Below, piece after piece: positions 1-7,980 of a stretch of 64,000 bases of DNA. The first letter of the stretch is position 1. Each line of letters starts with the position of its first letter. The DNA is from Streptomyces sp. GQFP (GTDB lineage Bacteria > Actinomycetota > Actinomycetes > Streptomycetales > Streptomycetaceae): assembly GCF_021545335.1 (NCBI RefSeq), contig NZ_CP089312.1, positions 1,302,001-1,366,000 of the forward strand. The letters are read 5' to 3'. Made by a program: the position numbers and the translations under genes. The notes below the pieces were generated by a model that was not told where the DNA came from, did no database searches, and saw only the letters and a program-made list of their open reading frames with translations.

Positions 1-1252
1 CAGAGCCCTGTTCGCGGGCTCGGTGGGGAACTTCATCGAGTGGTACGAGTTCGGCGTCTACGGCTACTTCGCGACGGTGATCGCGGCCCGCTTCTTCACC
101 CCGGAGGGCGGCAGCGAGGCCGAGGCGCTGGTGAAAACGTATGCGTCCTTCGGACTGGCGTTCTTCTTCCGGCCGGTGGGCGCGGCCGTGTTCGGCCGGC
201 TCGGTGACCGGATCGGCCGGCGGCCGGTGCTGATCCTGGTGATCGCGCTGATGACGGGCGCCACGACACTGATCGGCGTGCTGCCGACGTACGACACGGT
301 CGGCGCCCTCGCACCCTGGCTGCTGACGCTGCTCCGGGTGGTCCAAGGGCTTTCGGCGGGCGGCGAGTTCGGGGGCGCGGTCTCCGTGATGACCGAGTTC
401 GCGCCACCGGGGCGGCGCGGGCTGTACGGGTCGTGGCAGTCGTTCACGGTGGCGCTGGGACTGCTGGCCGGGGCGGGCGCGGCGGCCCTGCTCGCCACAC
501 TGCTCACCGAGGCCCAACTGGCCGACTGGGGCTGGCGGTTGCCGTTCCTGCTGACACTGCCGCTGGCGCTGGGCGCGCTGTGGCTGAGACTGCGACTGGA
601 GGAAACCCCGGACTTCGAACGAGCGACCGCCACCGCGACCGCCGCGGAGAGCCCGCCCGCCCGTGAGATCGCACGGGCCGTCGCGGTGGGCGCCGGGCGG
701 ATCATGGGCTGGGCCGCCGCCGGTTACACCTTCCTCGTCGTACTCCCCTCCTACCTCCAGAGCACCCTGCACGCGAGCTTTCAACAGGCGCTGCTCGCCA
801 CGGTGTTGGCCAATCTGGGGTTCGCGGCGACGATCGTACCGGCCGGGTGGTTCAGCGACCGGGTGGGGCGGCGGCCGGTGATGCTGGCCGGGGCGGTGCT
901 GGTGGTGGTCCTGGCGGTGCCGCTGCTCAACCTCCTTCAGGACGCGGGTACTTCGAACCCGGTGAAGGGGGTGGCGGTGTTCGGGGCGGGCGCGGTGGTC
1001 GGGCTGATGGCGGGTCCGGGCCCGGCGATGCTCGCCGAACTGTTTCCGACGAGCGCGCGATACACGGGCCTCGGCCTCGCCTACGCCCTCTCCAACGCGG
1101 TGTTCTCGGGGTGCGCGGGCCTGATCATCACGGAGACGGTGAAACGGACGGGGAACGTGGACGTCCCCGCGTACTACGCGGCGACGGTGTGCGCGGTGAG
1201 CGTGCTCGCGCTCGCCGCCTCCCCCAAGTTCGTTGCCGGAAAGGCGGGTTGA
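1..1252 (+). CDS. MHS-family MFS transporter, 5' truncated
   Basis: Proton-coupled metabolite symporter of the major facilitator superfamily, inner membrane. The reading frame is already open at base 2 (RALFAGSVGNFIEWYEFGVYGY), so the true start lies before the window; the GTG at 23 is internal. This opening is the hallmark of the metabolite:H+ symporter (MHS) subfamily. The motif GRLGDRIGRRPVL (loop 2-3) and its second-half counterpart WFSDRVGRRPVML are both present, and about a dozen hydrophobic segments can be counted. It ends 4 bases before anmK, so the two are probably co-transcribed, which hints at a sugar-acid or cell-wall-derived substrate. The substrate cannot be read from sequence. 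Confidence 0.9.
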   Translation, partial: RALFAGSVGNFIEWYEFGVYGYFATVIAARFFTPEGGSEAEALVKTYASFGLAFFFRPVGAAVFGRLGDRIGRRPVLILVIALMTGATTLIGVLPTYDTVGALAPWLLTLLRVVQGLSAGGEFGGAVSVMTEFAPPGRRGLYGSWQSFTVALGLLAGAGAAALLATLLTEAQLADWGWRLPFLLTLPLALGALWLRLRLEETPDFERATATATAAESPPAREIARAVAVGAGRIMGWAAAGYTFLVVLPSYLQSTLHASFQQALLATVLANLGFAATIVPAGWFSDRVGRRPVMLAGAVLVVVLAVPLLNLLQDAGTSNPVKGVAVFGAGAVVGLMAGPGPAMLAELFPTSARYTGLGLAYALSNAVFSGCAGLIITETVKRTGNVDVPAYYAATVCAVSVLALAASPKFVAGKAG

Positions 1253-1256
1253 GGGC

Positions 1257-2417
1257 ATGCGGGTGATCGGTCTGATGTCCGGGACGTCGTACGACGCCAT
1301 CGACGCGGCGGCGGCCGAGCTGACCCTGGTCGGCGACAGCCTCGTACTGCGCCCGCTGGGAATGGTGAGCGAGCCGTACGACGCCGAACTGCGGGAGTCG
1401 CTGGCGGCGGCGCTGCCTCCGGCCGCCACCTCCCTGTCCGAGGTGTGCCGCCTCGACACCAGGATCGGGCAGGCCTTCGCGAGGGCGGCCGTCCGTGCGG
1501 TGCGCGAACTGTGCGGCGGGGAAGCGGAGTTGATCGCCTCGCACGGCCAGACGGTCTACCATTGGGTGGATGCCGGGCAGGCGCACGGCACCCTCCAACT
1601 CGGCCAACCGGCCTGGATCGCCGAGGCGACCGGACTGCCCGTGGTCGCCGACTTCCGCCCGCGCGACATCGCCGCCGGCGGCCAGGGCGCCCCGCTGGTC
1701 AGCCTGGTCGACCTGCTGTGGCTGCGCGGCCGACCGGGCACGCCCGTCGCCCTGAACCTCGGCGGCATCGCCAACCTCACGGCCCCGGACGGCACCGCCT
1801 TCGACACCGGACCGGGCTGCGCGCTGATCGACGCGGCGGCGAAGGGCTTCAGCGGCGGCAGGCTCACGTACGACGCCGAGGGCGCCCTGGCTGCCCGGGG
1901 CACAGTCCACGGCCCGCTGCTGCGACGCCTGTTGGACGAGCCGTACTACACACTGCCCGCACCCCGCACCACCGGCAAGGAGCTGTTCCACCTCGGCTAC
2001 CTCCAGGACGCCCTGGCCGGCCTCGGCACCCTGTCCGCCGAGGACGTGATCGCCACGCTCACGATGCTCACGGCGAGGACGGTCGCGGACGCCGTCAGCA
2101 CCGTGGGCGCGACAGAGGTGATCGCCTCGGGCGGCGGCACCCGCAACCCCGTACTGATGGCAATGCTCGGAGCCCGCCTCCCCGGTGTGCCGCTACGCAC
2201 CTCGGACGAACTGGGCCTGCCGTCCCCCGCCAAGGAGGCCTACGCCTTCGCGGTCCTCGGCTTCCTGACGACCCACGGCCTGCCTGGCACCCACCCGGCC
2301 AGCACCGGAGCCCACCACCCGAGCATCCTCGGCTCGGTCACCCCCGGCCGGGAGGGCCTGCGACTGCCGCCGGCGGCGGAGAAGGCGCCGGTGCGACTGG
2401 TGGTGGAAGGCGCCTGA
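1257..2417 (+). CDS. anmK: anhydro-N-acetylmuramic acid kinase
   Basis: Phosphorylates and opens 1,6-anhydro-MurNAc to MurNAc-6-phosphate in peptidoglycan recycling; cytoplasmic. The N-terminal nucleotide-binding signature VIGLMSGTSYDAIDAAAAEL, the segment LIASHGQTVYH, NLGGIANLT and FDTGPGCALID, and the later IASGGGTRNPVLM are typical of AnmK. At 386 residues it is of family length. I chose the ATG at 1257 because the family starts at MRVIGLMSGTS and GAGGG lies at 1251-1255. It follows the transporter by 4 bases. The last 60 codons are repeated in decayed form just downstream (see 2427-2790). Confidence 0.93.
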   Translation: MRVIGLMSGTSYDAIDAAAAELTLVGDSLVLRPLGMVSEPYDAELRESLAAALPPAATSLSEVCRLDTRIGQAFARAAVRAVRELCGGEAELIASHGQTVYHWVDAGQAHGTLQLGQPAWIAEATGLPVVADFRPRDIAAGGQGAPLVSLVDLLWLRGRPGTPVALNLGGIANLTAPDGTAFDTGPGCALIDAAAKGFSGGRLTYDAEGALAARGTVHGPLLRRLLDEPYYTLPAPRTTGKELFHLGYLQDALAGLGTLSAEDVIATLTMLTARTVADAVSTVGATEVIASGGGTRNPVLMAMLGARLPGVPLRTSDELGLPSPAKEAYAFAVLGFLTTHGLPGTHPASTGAHHPSILGSVTPGREGLRLPPAAEKAPVRLVVEGA

Positions 2418-2426
2418 CCGCCCGTC

Positions 2427-2635
2427 GAGCCGGGACCGCCCTCCGCCGCGAGACAGACGCACGCTTTCGCGGCCTTCGGACTCCTGACCACCCACGGCCT
2501 CCCCGCGCACCCGGCGGACAGGACAGGCGCCCGGCGTCCTTGGCTCGCGCACCCCTGGCAGGGGAGGGACTGCGGCTGCCCCCGACAGCCCAGGAGGCGC
2601 CTGCGCGGCCGCTGGTCGAGGGCTCCTGCCCCTGA
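2427..2635 (+). pseudogene. decayed copy of the anmK 3' end (copy 1)
   Basis: Non-coding stretch that aligns base by base with the 3' part of anmK (about 2215-2417). Shared landmarks in the same order are a CTTTCGCGG block, CTCCTGACCACCCACGGCCT, a GGGACTGCGGCTGCC block, a GAGGGCTCC/GAAGGCGCC block and a closing CTGACCG. Several indels destroy the frame. This is most simply a tandem duplication of the gene tail that has drifted. Confidence 0.75.
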
Positions 2636-2647
2636 CCGTCCCGGCAT

Positions 2648-2790
2648 CTCAGCCCACCTCTACGGCATCGCGGGCACCCGCCCGGAAAGCACCAGCGCCT
2701 GACACCCGAGCATCCTCGGCTCAGTCACCCCCAGCCTCTGCCCCGGGCGGCCAGAAGGTCCCGCTGCGGCTGCCGGTGGACGGCACCTGA
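2648..2790 (+). pseudogene. decayed copy of the anmK 3' end (copy 2)
   Basis: A second, shorter degenerate copy of the same anmK tail. CACCCGAGCATCCTCGGCTC followed by (A/G)GTCACCCCC is nearly identical to 2316-2346 of the intact gene, and the copy again closes with GTGGACGGCACCTGACC. Because this block is missing from copy 1 but kept here, copy 2 was probably made from the gene itself or before copy 1 decayed. With copy 1 it fills most of the 482-base gap between anmK and the next gene; I see nothing else in 2791-2899 except upstream sequence of that gene. Confidence 0.75.
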
Positions 2791-2899
2791 CCTCCCGTAT
2801 CCCCCTATCTCCGCATCTCGGACCGCCATTCTGCGTCTTTCCCCGAGGAAAGATGACTCCTCTCATCCGGCTTTCACCCTTGCCTCATACGGTGGGGGC

Positions 2900-3907
2900 A
2901 TGACGCAGGAGACTCCTCCCGGCTGGTATCCCGACCCCGGGCAGACAAGTGACGGCCCCGCCACCGAGCGCTGGTGGGACGGTAAGGCATGGACGGAACA
3001 GACCCGTCTTGACGGCTCGGCCCCCGCCTGGGGTCCGCCGGTGCTGGCCGCCGGCGGGGCGTATCCGGAGTATCCGGACCATTCACCGACGGACACCGGC
3101 ACCCGGCGCGGGCTGCGCACCGGTATAGCCGTCGCGGTGGCGATAGCCGTCCTCGCCGGTATAGGCGGCGGTGTGTACGCGCTGACCAAGGACGACGGCA
3201 GCAGCGGTAGCAATGCGGGCTCGCAGGTGCCCGGCGGGCAGGGTGGCACCGGTGGGCAGGGTGGGCCAGGTGGCCAGAGCGGTGGTGGTCAGGGCGGGCC
3301 CGGTGGTGGCACCGGCGGCGGCTCGGACGGGCAGACGCCCGATCCGCAGCAGTCCGAGCCCTCGGAGAGCCCGACGATCGACAGCGGGTCGGTGCCCGAC
3401 TCGGTCAACGGGATCAGCATTCCGATCCCCGACGGCTGGTACGGCCAGTCGCTCAGCGTGGGCGGGCAGGTGACCTCGGACAGCTCGTACAAGTGCCCGG
3501 GCGACACGACGAAGACCTGCACGAAGGGCGGGGCGTACTCGGCGCCCGCACTGGCGCTCGGCACCTCGGGCAGCACCGCTGAGGCGGTCGCCAAGGCGGA
3601 CATCGAGGCCAACGCCGAGGAGTCGTACGGCGGTACGACCTACGGGAAGATCACCTCGCACGAGGTGCTGGCCTCCAAGGCGGTGACCGTGGCCGGGCAG
3701 AAGGGCTATCTGGTCCGCTGGAAGGCGATCACGAGCAAGGGCGCCGACGGGTTCGTCGAGTCGCTCGCCTTCCCCGCGCCCGCCAACCCGCAGCAGATCG
3801 TCGTCGTCCGGTTCGGTGTCGACGCCGACCAGAAGGAGTCGGTGATCGACGAGATCACCGCCGGCATCAAGGTCTCGTCCGGGGACGGCAGCGGGCAGAA
3901 CGTGTGA
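2900..3907 (+). CDS. DUF2510 membrane protein with Gly-rich linker
   Basis: Unknown function, 335 residues. Residues 7-36 are a DUF2510 motif (PGWYPDPG...ERWWDGKAWTEQT), a short Trp-rich module found at the N terminus of many actinobacterial membrane proteins. One membrane helix lies at about 72-95, followed by a Gly/Gln-rich linker (about 100-145) and a C-terminal, probably extracytoplasmic, globular domain of about 190 residues with two cysteines in KCPGDTTKTC. Topology is therefore N-in with an exposed C-terminal domain. It stands alone, is followed by a strong hairpin terminator and is convergent with the TetR gene. Confidence 0.85.
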   Translation: MTQETPPGWYPDPGQTSDGPATERWWDGKAWTEQTRLDGSAPAWGPPVLAAGGAYPEYPDHSPTDTGTRRGLRTGIAVAVAIAVLAGIGGGVYALTKDDGSSGSNAGSQVPGGQGGTGGQGGPGGQSGGGQGGPGGGTGGGSDGQTPDPQQSEPSESPTIDSGSVPDSVNGISIPIPDGWYGQSLSVGGQVTSDSSYKCPGDTTKTCTKGGAYSAPALALGTSGSTAEAVAKADIEANAEESYGGTTYGKITSHEVLASKAVTVAGQKGYLVRWKAITSKGADGFVESLAFPAPANPQQIVVVRFGVDADQKESVIDEITAGIKVSSGDGSGQNV

Positions 3908-3918
3908 TCACGTGGATC

Positions 3919-3963
3919 GGCCGGGTGGGGCGCCTCTCCGCTCAAGAGGAACCCCACCCGGCC
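3919..3963. terminator. hairpin terminator between convergent genes
   Basis: Perfect 12-bp stem GGCCGGGTGGGG (3919-3930) with CCCCACCCGGCC (3952-3963). The loop carries a second small stem, CCTCT/AGAGG. It lies 12 bases after the DUF2510 stop and before the convergent tetR end, so it may serve both strands. There is no U-tract, as is usual in Streptomyces. Confidence 0.75.
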
Positions 3964-4045
3964 GGGGGGTGCGCGCCGCCCCCGTCCCCACGGGTCGGCG
4001 CGAACAGGTCACCGTCCGGTCATGCCACGGGCGGCGACCTGCGTC

Positions 4046-4660
4046 TCAGGTGAGTCCGAGTGCGGGCAGCACCGCGGCCTCCACGAACCTCACGAGATAC
4101 TCCGGGTCGGCGTACTGACCCTCAAGGACCGGGCGGACCCGCAGGACGCCCATCATCTGCGCCGGTACGTACTCCAGCGCCGGATGGTCGGCGGCGATCT
4201 CGCCGCGCTCGATCCCGCGCCGGATCATCTCGCGGAACGCGCACAGCTCCGGCTCGACGAGCGCCTCGCGCAGCGCCTCCTGGAGCTCCGGGTCCTGCAT
4301 GACGGCATGGCCGAGGGCCTGCATCAGCCGGGTGTCGTGGCCCGACCACTCGCCCGCCGCCCGCGCCGCCTCGCGCAGGTCCCCGGCGAGGGTCCCCGTG
4401 TCCACGTCGGCGAAGCGGGCGCGCCGGTTGGCGCGCAGCGCGGCGGCCACGAACTGTGGCTTCGTCTTCCACTGCCGGTAGAGCGTCGACTTGCTGCAGC
4501 GCGCGCTGGCGGCAACGCCCTCCATGGTCAGCGCCTCGTACCCGCACTCGCGGATCTGGAGGAGCACGGCGTCGAAGTACTCCTGCTCACGCTCCGGCGT
4601 GATCTTGGAGCGGCGGGAGGCGACGACCGGTTCCGATCCCTCCGCGGCCTGCGACGTCAT
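4046..4660 (-). CDS. TetR-family transcriptional regulator
   Basis: Ligand-responsive repressor, 204 residues. The N-terminal helix-turn-helix is clear (FDAVLLQIRECGYEALTMEGVAASARCSKSTLYRQWKTK), followed by an all-helical C-terminal ligand and dimerisation domain. The ATG at 4660 is preferred because GAGGAG sits seven bases upstream on the minus strand; an ATG at 4675 lacks this. The gene diverges from the PAP2 gene, and the space between holds three operator-like sites (4757-4822). By the usual TetR logic it represses itself and the PAP2-DMT pair; the ligand is unknown. Confidence 0.9.
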   Translation of the reverse strand: MTSQAAEGSEPVVASRRSKITPEREQEYFDAVLLQIRECGYEALTMEGVAASARCSKSTLYRQWKTKPQFVAAALRANRRARFADVDTGTLAGDLREAARAAGEWSGHDTRLMQALGHAVMQDPELQEALREALVEPELCAFREMIRRGIERGEIAADHPALEYVPAQMMGVLRVRPVLEGQYADPEYLVRFVEAAVLPALGLT

Positions 4661-4756
4661 GCCTGCGCTCCTCATTCCTATCGCTTCTGTCACTTCTGTC
4701 GTTCGTGTCGGGCTGCTCTGCGGCTTATTCCCGATTCCAGTGTGGCGTAAGTCCAT

Positions 4757-4822
4757 CGATACGCCAGTGTACCGGAACGGATCCGTTTCGGTACACTGGC
4801 GTATCGGTACACCAACGTATCG
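4757..4822. promoter_or_regulatory. triple TetR operator cluster
   Basis: Three 18-bp sites fit CGrTACrCyrGyGTAyCG, itself an imperfect palindrome: 4757-4774, 4789-4806 and 4805-4822. The first two are exact reverse complements of each other, and the AACGGATCCGTT between them is also palindromic, so 4757-4806 is a 50-bp palindrome with one mismatched pair. The third is a direct repeat of the second, overlapping it by two bases. Position between divergent tetR and the PAP2 gene argues for autoregulation plus control of PAP2-DMT. Confidence 0.75.
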
Positions 4823-4885
4823 ATGAGCTGAGCGCCCGTACAGACGAGTTCACGCCCATAAACGCACTACCGAAGGGGTCGGGGG

Positions 4886-5701
4886 ATGGAAGCCCGCACC
4901 GCGCCTGTCAAGGCGGAACCCGCCGGTATACGACGGCCGCCGCTCGTCCGTGAACTCCTGCTGGTCGCGGGCCTGTTCCTCGTCTACAAACTCGGCAGGC
5001 AACTGGCGACGGGACACACCGCCGAGGCCTTCCACAACGCGACCCGCGTCTGGGACTGGGAGCGTGCCCTCCACCTCCCCGGCGAGGGCGCCGTGCAGTC
5101 CGCGCTGCTGCACAGCGACACCGCGGTCCATGTCGCGAACACCTACTACGCGACCGTGCACTTTCCGGCCACCGCCGCCTTCCTGGTCTGGCTCTACCTG
5201 CGGCGCCCCACCCACTACGTCTGGGCCCGCCGGGTCCTCGCCGTGGTCACCGGGGCCGCCCTGGTCATCCACCTCACCTTCCCGCTGGCCCCGCCCCGGC
5301 TGCTGGGCGCGGCCGGCCTCATCGACACCGGCCAGGTGTACGGGCCCACGGTCTACGGCGCCTCGCCCGAGGCCGACACCCTGTCCAACCAGTTCGCGGC
5401 CATGCCGTCGCTGCACTTCGGCTGGGCCCTGATGGTGGCGATCGGCCTGATCGTCGCGACCCGCTCCCGCTGGCGCTGGCTGTGGCTGCTGCATCCGCTG
5501 GTGACGCTGCTGGTCATCGTCGGTACGGCGAACCACTACTGGCTCGACGCGATCGTGGCGTCGGCCCTGCTGGGCATCGCCCTCGCGGTCGTCCACCTGC
5601 CGCACCGCACCGAGTCGACAGCCGGGCAGGGGCAGGGCAGCAGGCTCGCCCCGGCCGACGAGCCCGCTCTCGTAGGCGCGGGACTGGGAGCGGGACGATG
5701 A
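4886..5701 (+). CDS. PAP2-family membrane phosphatase/phosphotransferase
   Basis: Integral membrane lipid phosphatase or inositol-phosphotransferase-like protein of 271 residues. The second and third PAP2 motifs are visible as MPSLHFGW and GTANHYWLDAIVA, supplying the two catalytic histidines and the aspartate; the first, Lys/Arg-rich motif is degenerate, as in the Aur1/Ipt1-like branch. Five to six hydrophobic helices can be counted. The ATG at 4886 follows GAAGGGG with good spacing. The stop overlaps the start of the DMT gene (ATGA), so the pair is translationally coupled, and both lie downstream of the TetR operators. The natural lipid substrate is unknown. Confidence 0.87.
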   Translation: MEARTAPVKAEPAGIRRPPLVRELLLVAGLFLVYKLGRQLATGHTAEAFHNATRVWDWERALHLPGEGAVQSALLHSDTAVHVANTYYATVHFPATAAFLVWLYLRRPTHYVWARRVLAVVTGAALVIHLTFPLAPPRLLGAAGLIDTGQVYGPTVYGASPEADTLSNQFAAMPSLHFGWALMVAIGLIVATRSRWRWLWLLHPLVTLLVIVGTANHYWLDAIVASALLGIALAVVHLPHRTESTAGQGQGSRLAPADEPALVGAGLGAGR

Positions 5702-6708
5702 ACACCGCCACTCTCGTCGCCGTCGCCCTCTCCCTGCTCTCGGCCGTCGCTTACGCCGCCGCTGCCGTCGCCCAGGAACGGCTCGCCTCCCGCAACGCCG
5801 ACGCGGGGATACGGCGGCTGCTGGCGACCGGCGCCTGGTGGGGCTCGGTGCTGCTCAACGCGGCGGGCGCGCTGCTGCACGTGGTCGCCCTCAAGTACGG
5901 TCCGCTCACGGTGGTGCAGCCGCTGGGTGCGCTCACCCTGGTCGCCGCCGTGCCGCTGGGCGCGCGGGTCGCCGGGCGGCGGGTCAGCGCGGTGGAGTGG
6001 CGGGGCACCGCCCTGACGCTGCTCGGTCTGGCGGCGATCCTGGTCACGGCGTCCGGTCCGGCGCCCGACGACGTGCTGAGTCTGCCGGAGGCCCTCGCGG
6101 TCGCCGGTACGACGATGGTCCTGATCGGGGTGCTGGCCCGCCCCGGCGCCAAGCCCGGGCTGCGGCACGCGAGCGCGTCCGGCATCGCGTCCGGGGTGGC
6201 CTCGGCGCTCACCCAGACGGTCACGGTCGCGGCGACGGCCGGCTCGGGTGCGCTGCCCGGCTGGCAGGTCATCGGGGTGGCGCTGCTGGTCTCGGCCTTC
6301 GCGGCGGGCGGCCTGATCCTGTCCCAGACCGCCTACCGGGGCGGCCTCGGCGGCCCGCTGGCCCTGGTGACCCTGGCCAATCCGGTCGCGGCGGCGGTCA
6401 TCGGCCTGACGCTGCTCGGCGAACGGCTCCAGGGCGGGGCGGCGGGCCTGCTGCTGGCGCTGGCGGGCGCGGGGCTCGCGGGGTGGGGCGTGGTGACACT
6501 GTCACGGTCGACGCCGGACCCGGTGTCGGTGCCCGTGTCGGCGCCCGCCTCGATTCCGGCTGCGGTTGAGGTCTCGGTCCTGGATGACGAGGAGCATCCG
6601 GTGGCGTCGGTCCTCGCGCTGGAGGCCCACCCGGCCCACCCGGCGCCGTACGAACCGTCGTTGATGCCCCGGCAGCCGTCGGAGCCGGGACACCTCACGT
6701 CGCTGTGA
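5698..6708 (+). CDS. DMT/EamA-like multi-TM transporter
   Basis: 336-residue integral membrane protein with about ten hydrophobic helices arranged as two repeats, as in the drug/metabolite transporter superfamily. Residues 40-90 (ALLHVVALKYGPLTVVQPLGALTLVAAVPLG) and 225-250 (LALVTLANPVAAAVIGLTLLGERL) are the matching repeat ends. The ATG at 5698 overlaps the PAP2 stop and has GGGAG upstream. A Pro/Ser/Val-rich cytoplasmic tail of about 70 residues follows the last helix. The stop codon is already the first bases of the tandem array that follows. Substrate unknown. Confidence 0.85.
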   Translation: MNTATLVAVALSLLSAVAYAAAAVAQERLASRNADAGIRRLLATGAWWGSVLLNAAGALLHVVALKYGPLTVVQPLGALTLVAAVPLGARVAGRRVSAVEWRGTALTLLGLAAILVTASGPAPDDVLSLPEALAVAGTTMVLIGVLARPGAKPGLRHASASGIASGVASALTQTVTVAATAGSGALPGWQVIGVALLVSAFAAGGLILSQTAYRGGLGGPLALVTLANPVAAAVIGLTLLGERLQGGAAGLLLALAGAGLAGWGVVTLSRSTPDPVSVPVSAPASIPAAVEVSVLDDEEHPVASVLALEAHPAHPAPYEPSLMPRQPSEPGHLTSL

Positions 6709-7004
6709 ACCGACCGGTTCCTGTGAACCGAGCGGTTCCCGTTAACCGGACTCGGAGCCTGAGCCCCTCACGGCTCTGTGAACCGACCGGTCTCTGTGAA
6801 CCGACCGGTCCTTGTGAACACGCCGCGGAGCCGGGGCGTCACGCCCCTCTGTGAACCGACCGGCACCTGTGAACCGCCAGCCCTCCGTGAACCGGCGGGC
6901 CGTCATCAACACGCCTGTGAACAGCGGCTTCGGTCAGCCCCTGTGAACCGACCGAACAGCCCCGCCAGCCGTGAACAGCCCCGTCAGCCCAGACCCCGTG
7001 AATC
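6703..7004. repeat. degenerate tandem array, unit TGTGAACCGACCGG
   Basis: About thirteen units of TGTGAACCGACCGG(T/C) at irregular spacing of 14-35 bases. The clearest start near 6704, 6722, 6776, 6794, 6849, 6867 and 6940; weaker ones (GTGAACAC, GTGAACAG) fill the rest. The best copies contain the hairpin GAACCG-NN-CGGTTC, e.g. 6707-6720 and 6725-6738. The array starts on the stop codon of the DMT gene and runs into the last codons of the convergent scramblase-like gene. It contains no separate gene. Confidence 0.8.
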
Positions 7005-7904
7005 CTGCTTCAGCGCCGTGTCGACGGTCAGCGCCGTCGCCACCACCAGGCTCAGCAGGGGTTCGGGCAGCTGGTAGTGGATCTGCAGGACATAGTTGTC
7101 CGAGGTCGTGAACATCGTCTTAGCCAGACCTTCCCAGGTCTTGGTGATACGGGCGACCTCGTTCTCCGCGTGGTCGACGATCGCGAAGTTCCAGGCCCGC
7201 CAGTTCTCGGCCTTGATCGCGCCGACCTGCTGACCGCCCGCGTTGATCGCGAAGTTGATCTTCCCGATCATGTTCTGCTGGACGATCTCACCGACCGGCG
7301 AGCCGTCCGGACGCTGCACGAGCACCCGCGACTTCATGAACTTCCGGGGCCGCGTCAGCAGCAGCACCGGCTGCCCGTGGGCGTCCCGGATCTCCAGCTT
7401 GTGCGTCATGAACTGGTCGAGGCTGGAGACGAACCGCAGGATCTTCTTCAGCGCGCTCTGGCCGACCTGGACGACCGAGCCCAGCTCCTTGCCCTGCTGG
7501 TCCATGACCTTGTACTCGTTGGTCAGCTCGATCAGCTTGGCCTTCTGGTTCACCACCAGCACCGGCTCGCTGAACAGCGTGCCGCCACCGGCCCCGCCCG
7601 CCGCGACCCCGGCCTGCTGCTGCACCTGCCGCTGGACCCGCGGGTCGGCACCGGCGGCCGGCTGCGCCGACCCGAACCCCTTCTGCGGTTGGCCCTGGGG
7701 CTGACCGAATCCCTGCTGGGGCAGCTGAACCGGCGCCGCCTGCGGCTGCTGGGCATGCGGCTGCTGGGCCGGGGGCTGCTGCGCCTGCTGCTGGTCGACA
7801 TTGGTGTGGTCGGTCCACTGAGATCCGTCCCAGTAGCGGAGCGTCTGAGGGGCTCCGTGGGGATCCGGGTACCAACCTGCAGGTATGTTCGATTGCGTGG
7901 TCAC
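6984..7904 (-). CDS. DUF2510 / phospholipid scramblase-like protein
   Basis: 306 residues in three parts. Residues 8-34 are a DUF2510 motif (PAGWYPDPHGAPQTLRYWDG), 38-100 a Gln/Pro-rich low-complexity linker, and about 105-295 a scramblase/LURP-one beta-barrel domain (LFSEPVLVVNQKAKLIEL, QFMTHKLEIRDAHG, FAIVDHAENEVARITKTW). The family binds membranes through its barrel; enzymatic scrambling by bacterial members is not established. GTG at 7904 is the only start that keeps the DUF2510 motif whole. It is convergent with the DMT gene, with the tandem array between. The C-terminal codons lie inside the edge of that array. Confidence 0.87.
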   Translation of the reverse strand: MTTQSNIPAGWYPDPHGAPQTLRYWDGSQWTDHTNVDQQQAQQPPAQQPHAQQPQAAPVQLPQQGFGQPQGQPQKGFGSAQPAAGADPRVQRQVQQQAGVAAGGAGGGTLFSEPVLVVNQKAKLIELTNEYKVMDQQGKELGSVVQVGQSALKKILRFVSSLDQFMTHKLEIRDAHGQPVLLLTRPRKFMKSRVLVQRPDGSPVGEIVQQNMIGKINFAINAGGQQVGAIKAENWRAWNFAIVDHAENEVARITKTWEGLAKTMFTTSDNYVLQIHYQLPEPLLSLVVATALTVDTALKQDSRGLG

Positions 7905-7980
7905 CGGGGCACACTACCGTGGCATGGCTGGATGACAACCATGTCCCGGTCAAGGCGCCCCGGCCCCACTCCCCACCCCC

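Noticed and set aside
6703..7004. CRISPR array
   Set aside because: Units are short, diverged and irregularly spaced, there are no uniform unique spacers, and no cas genes are present.
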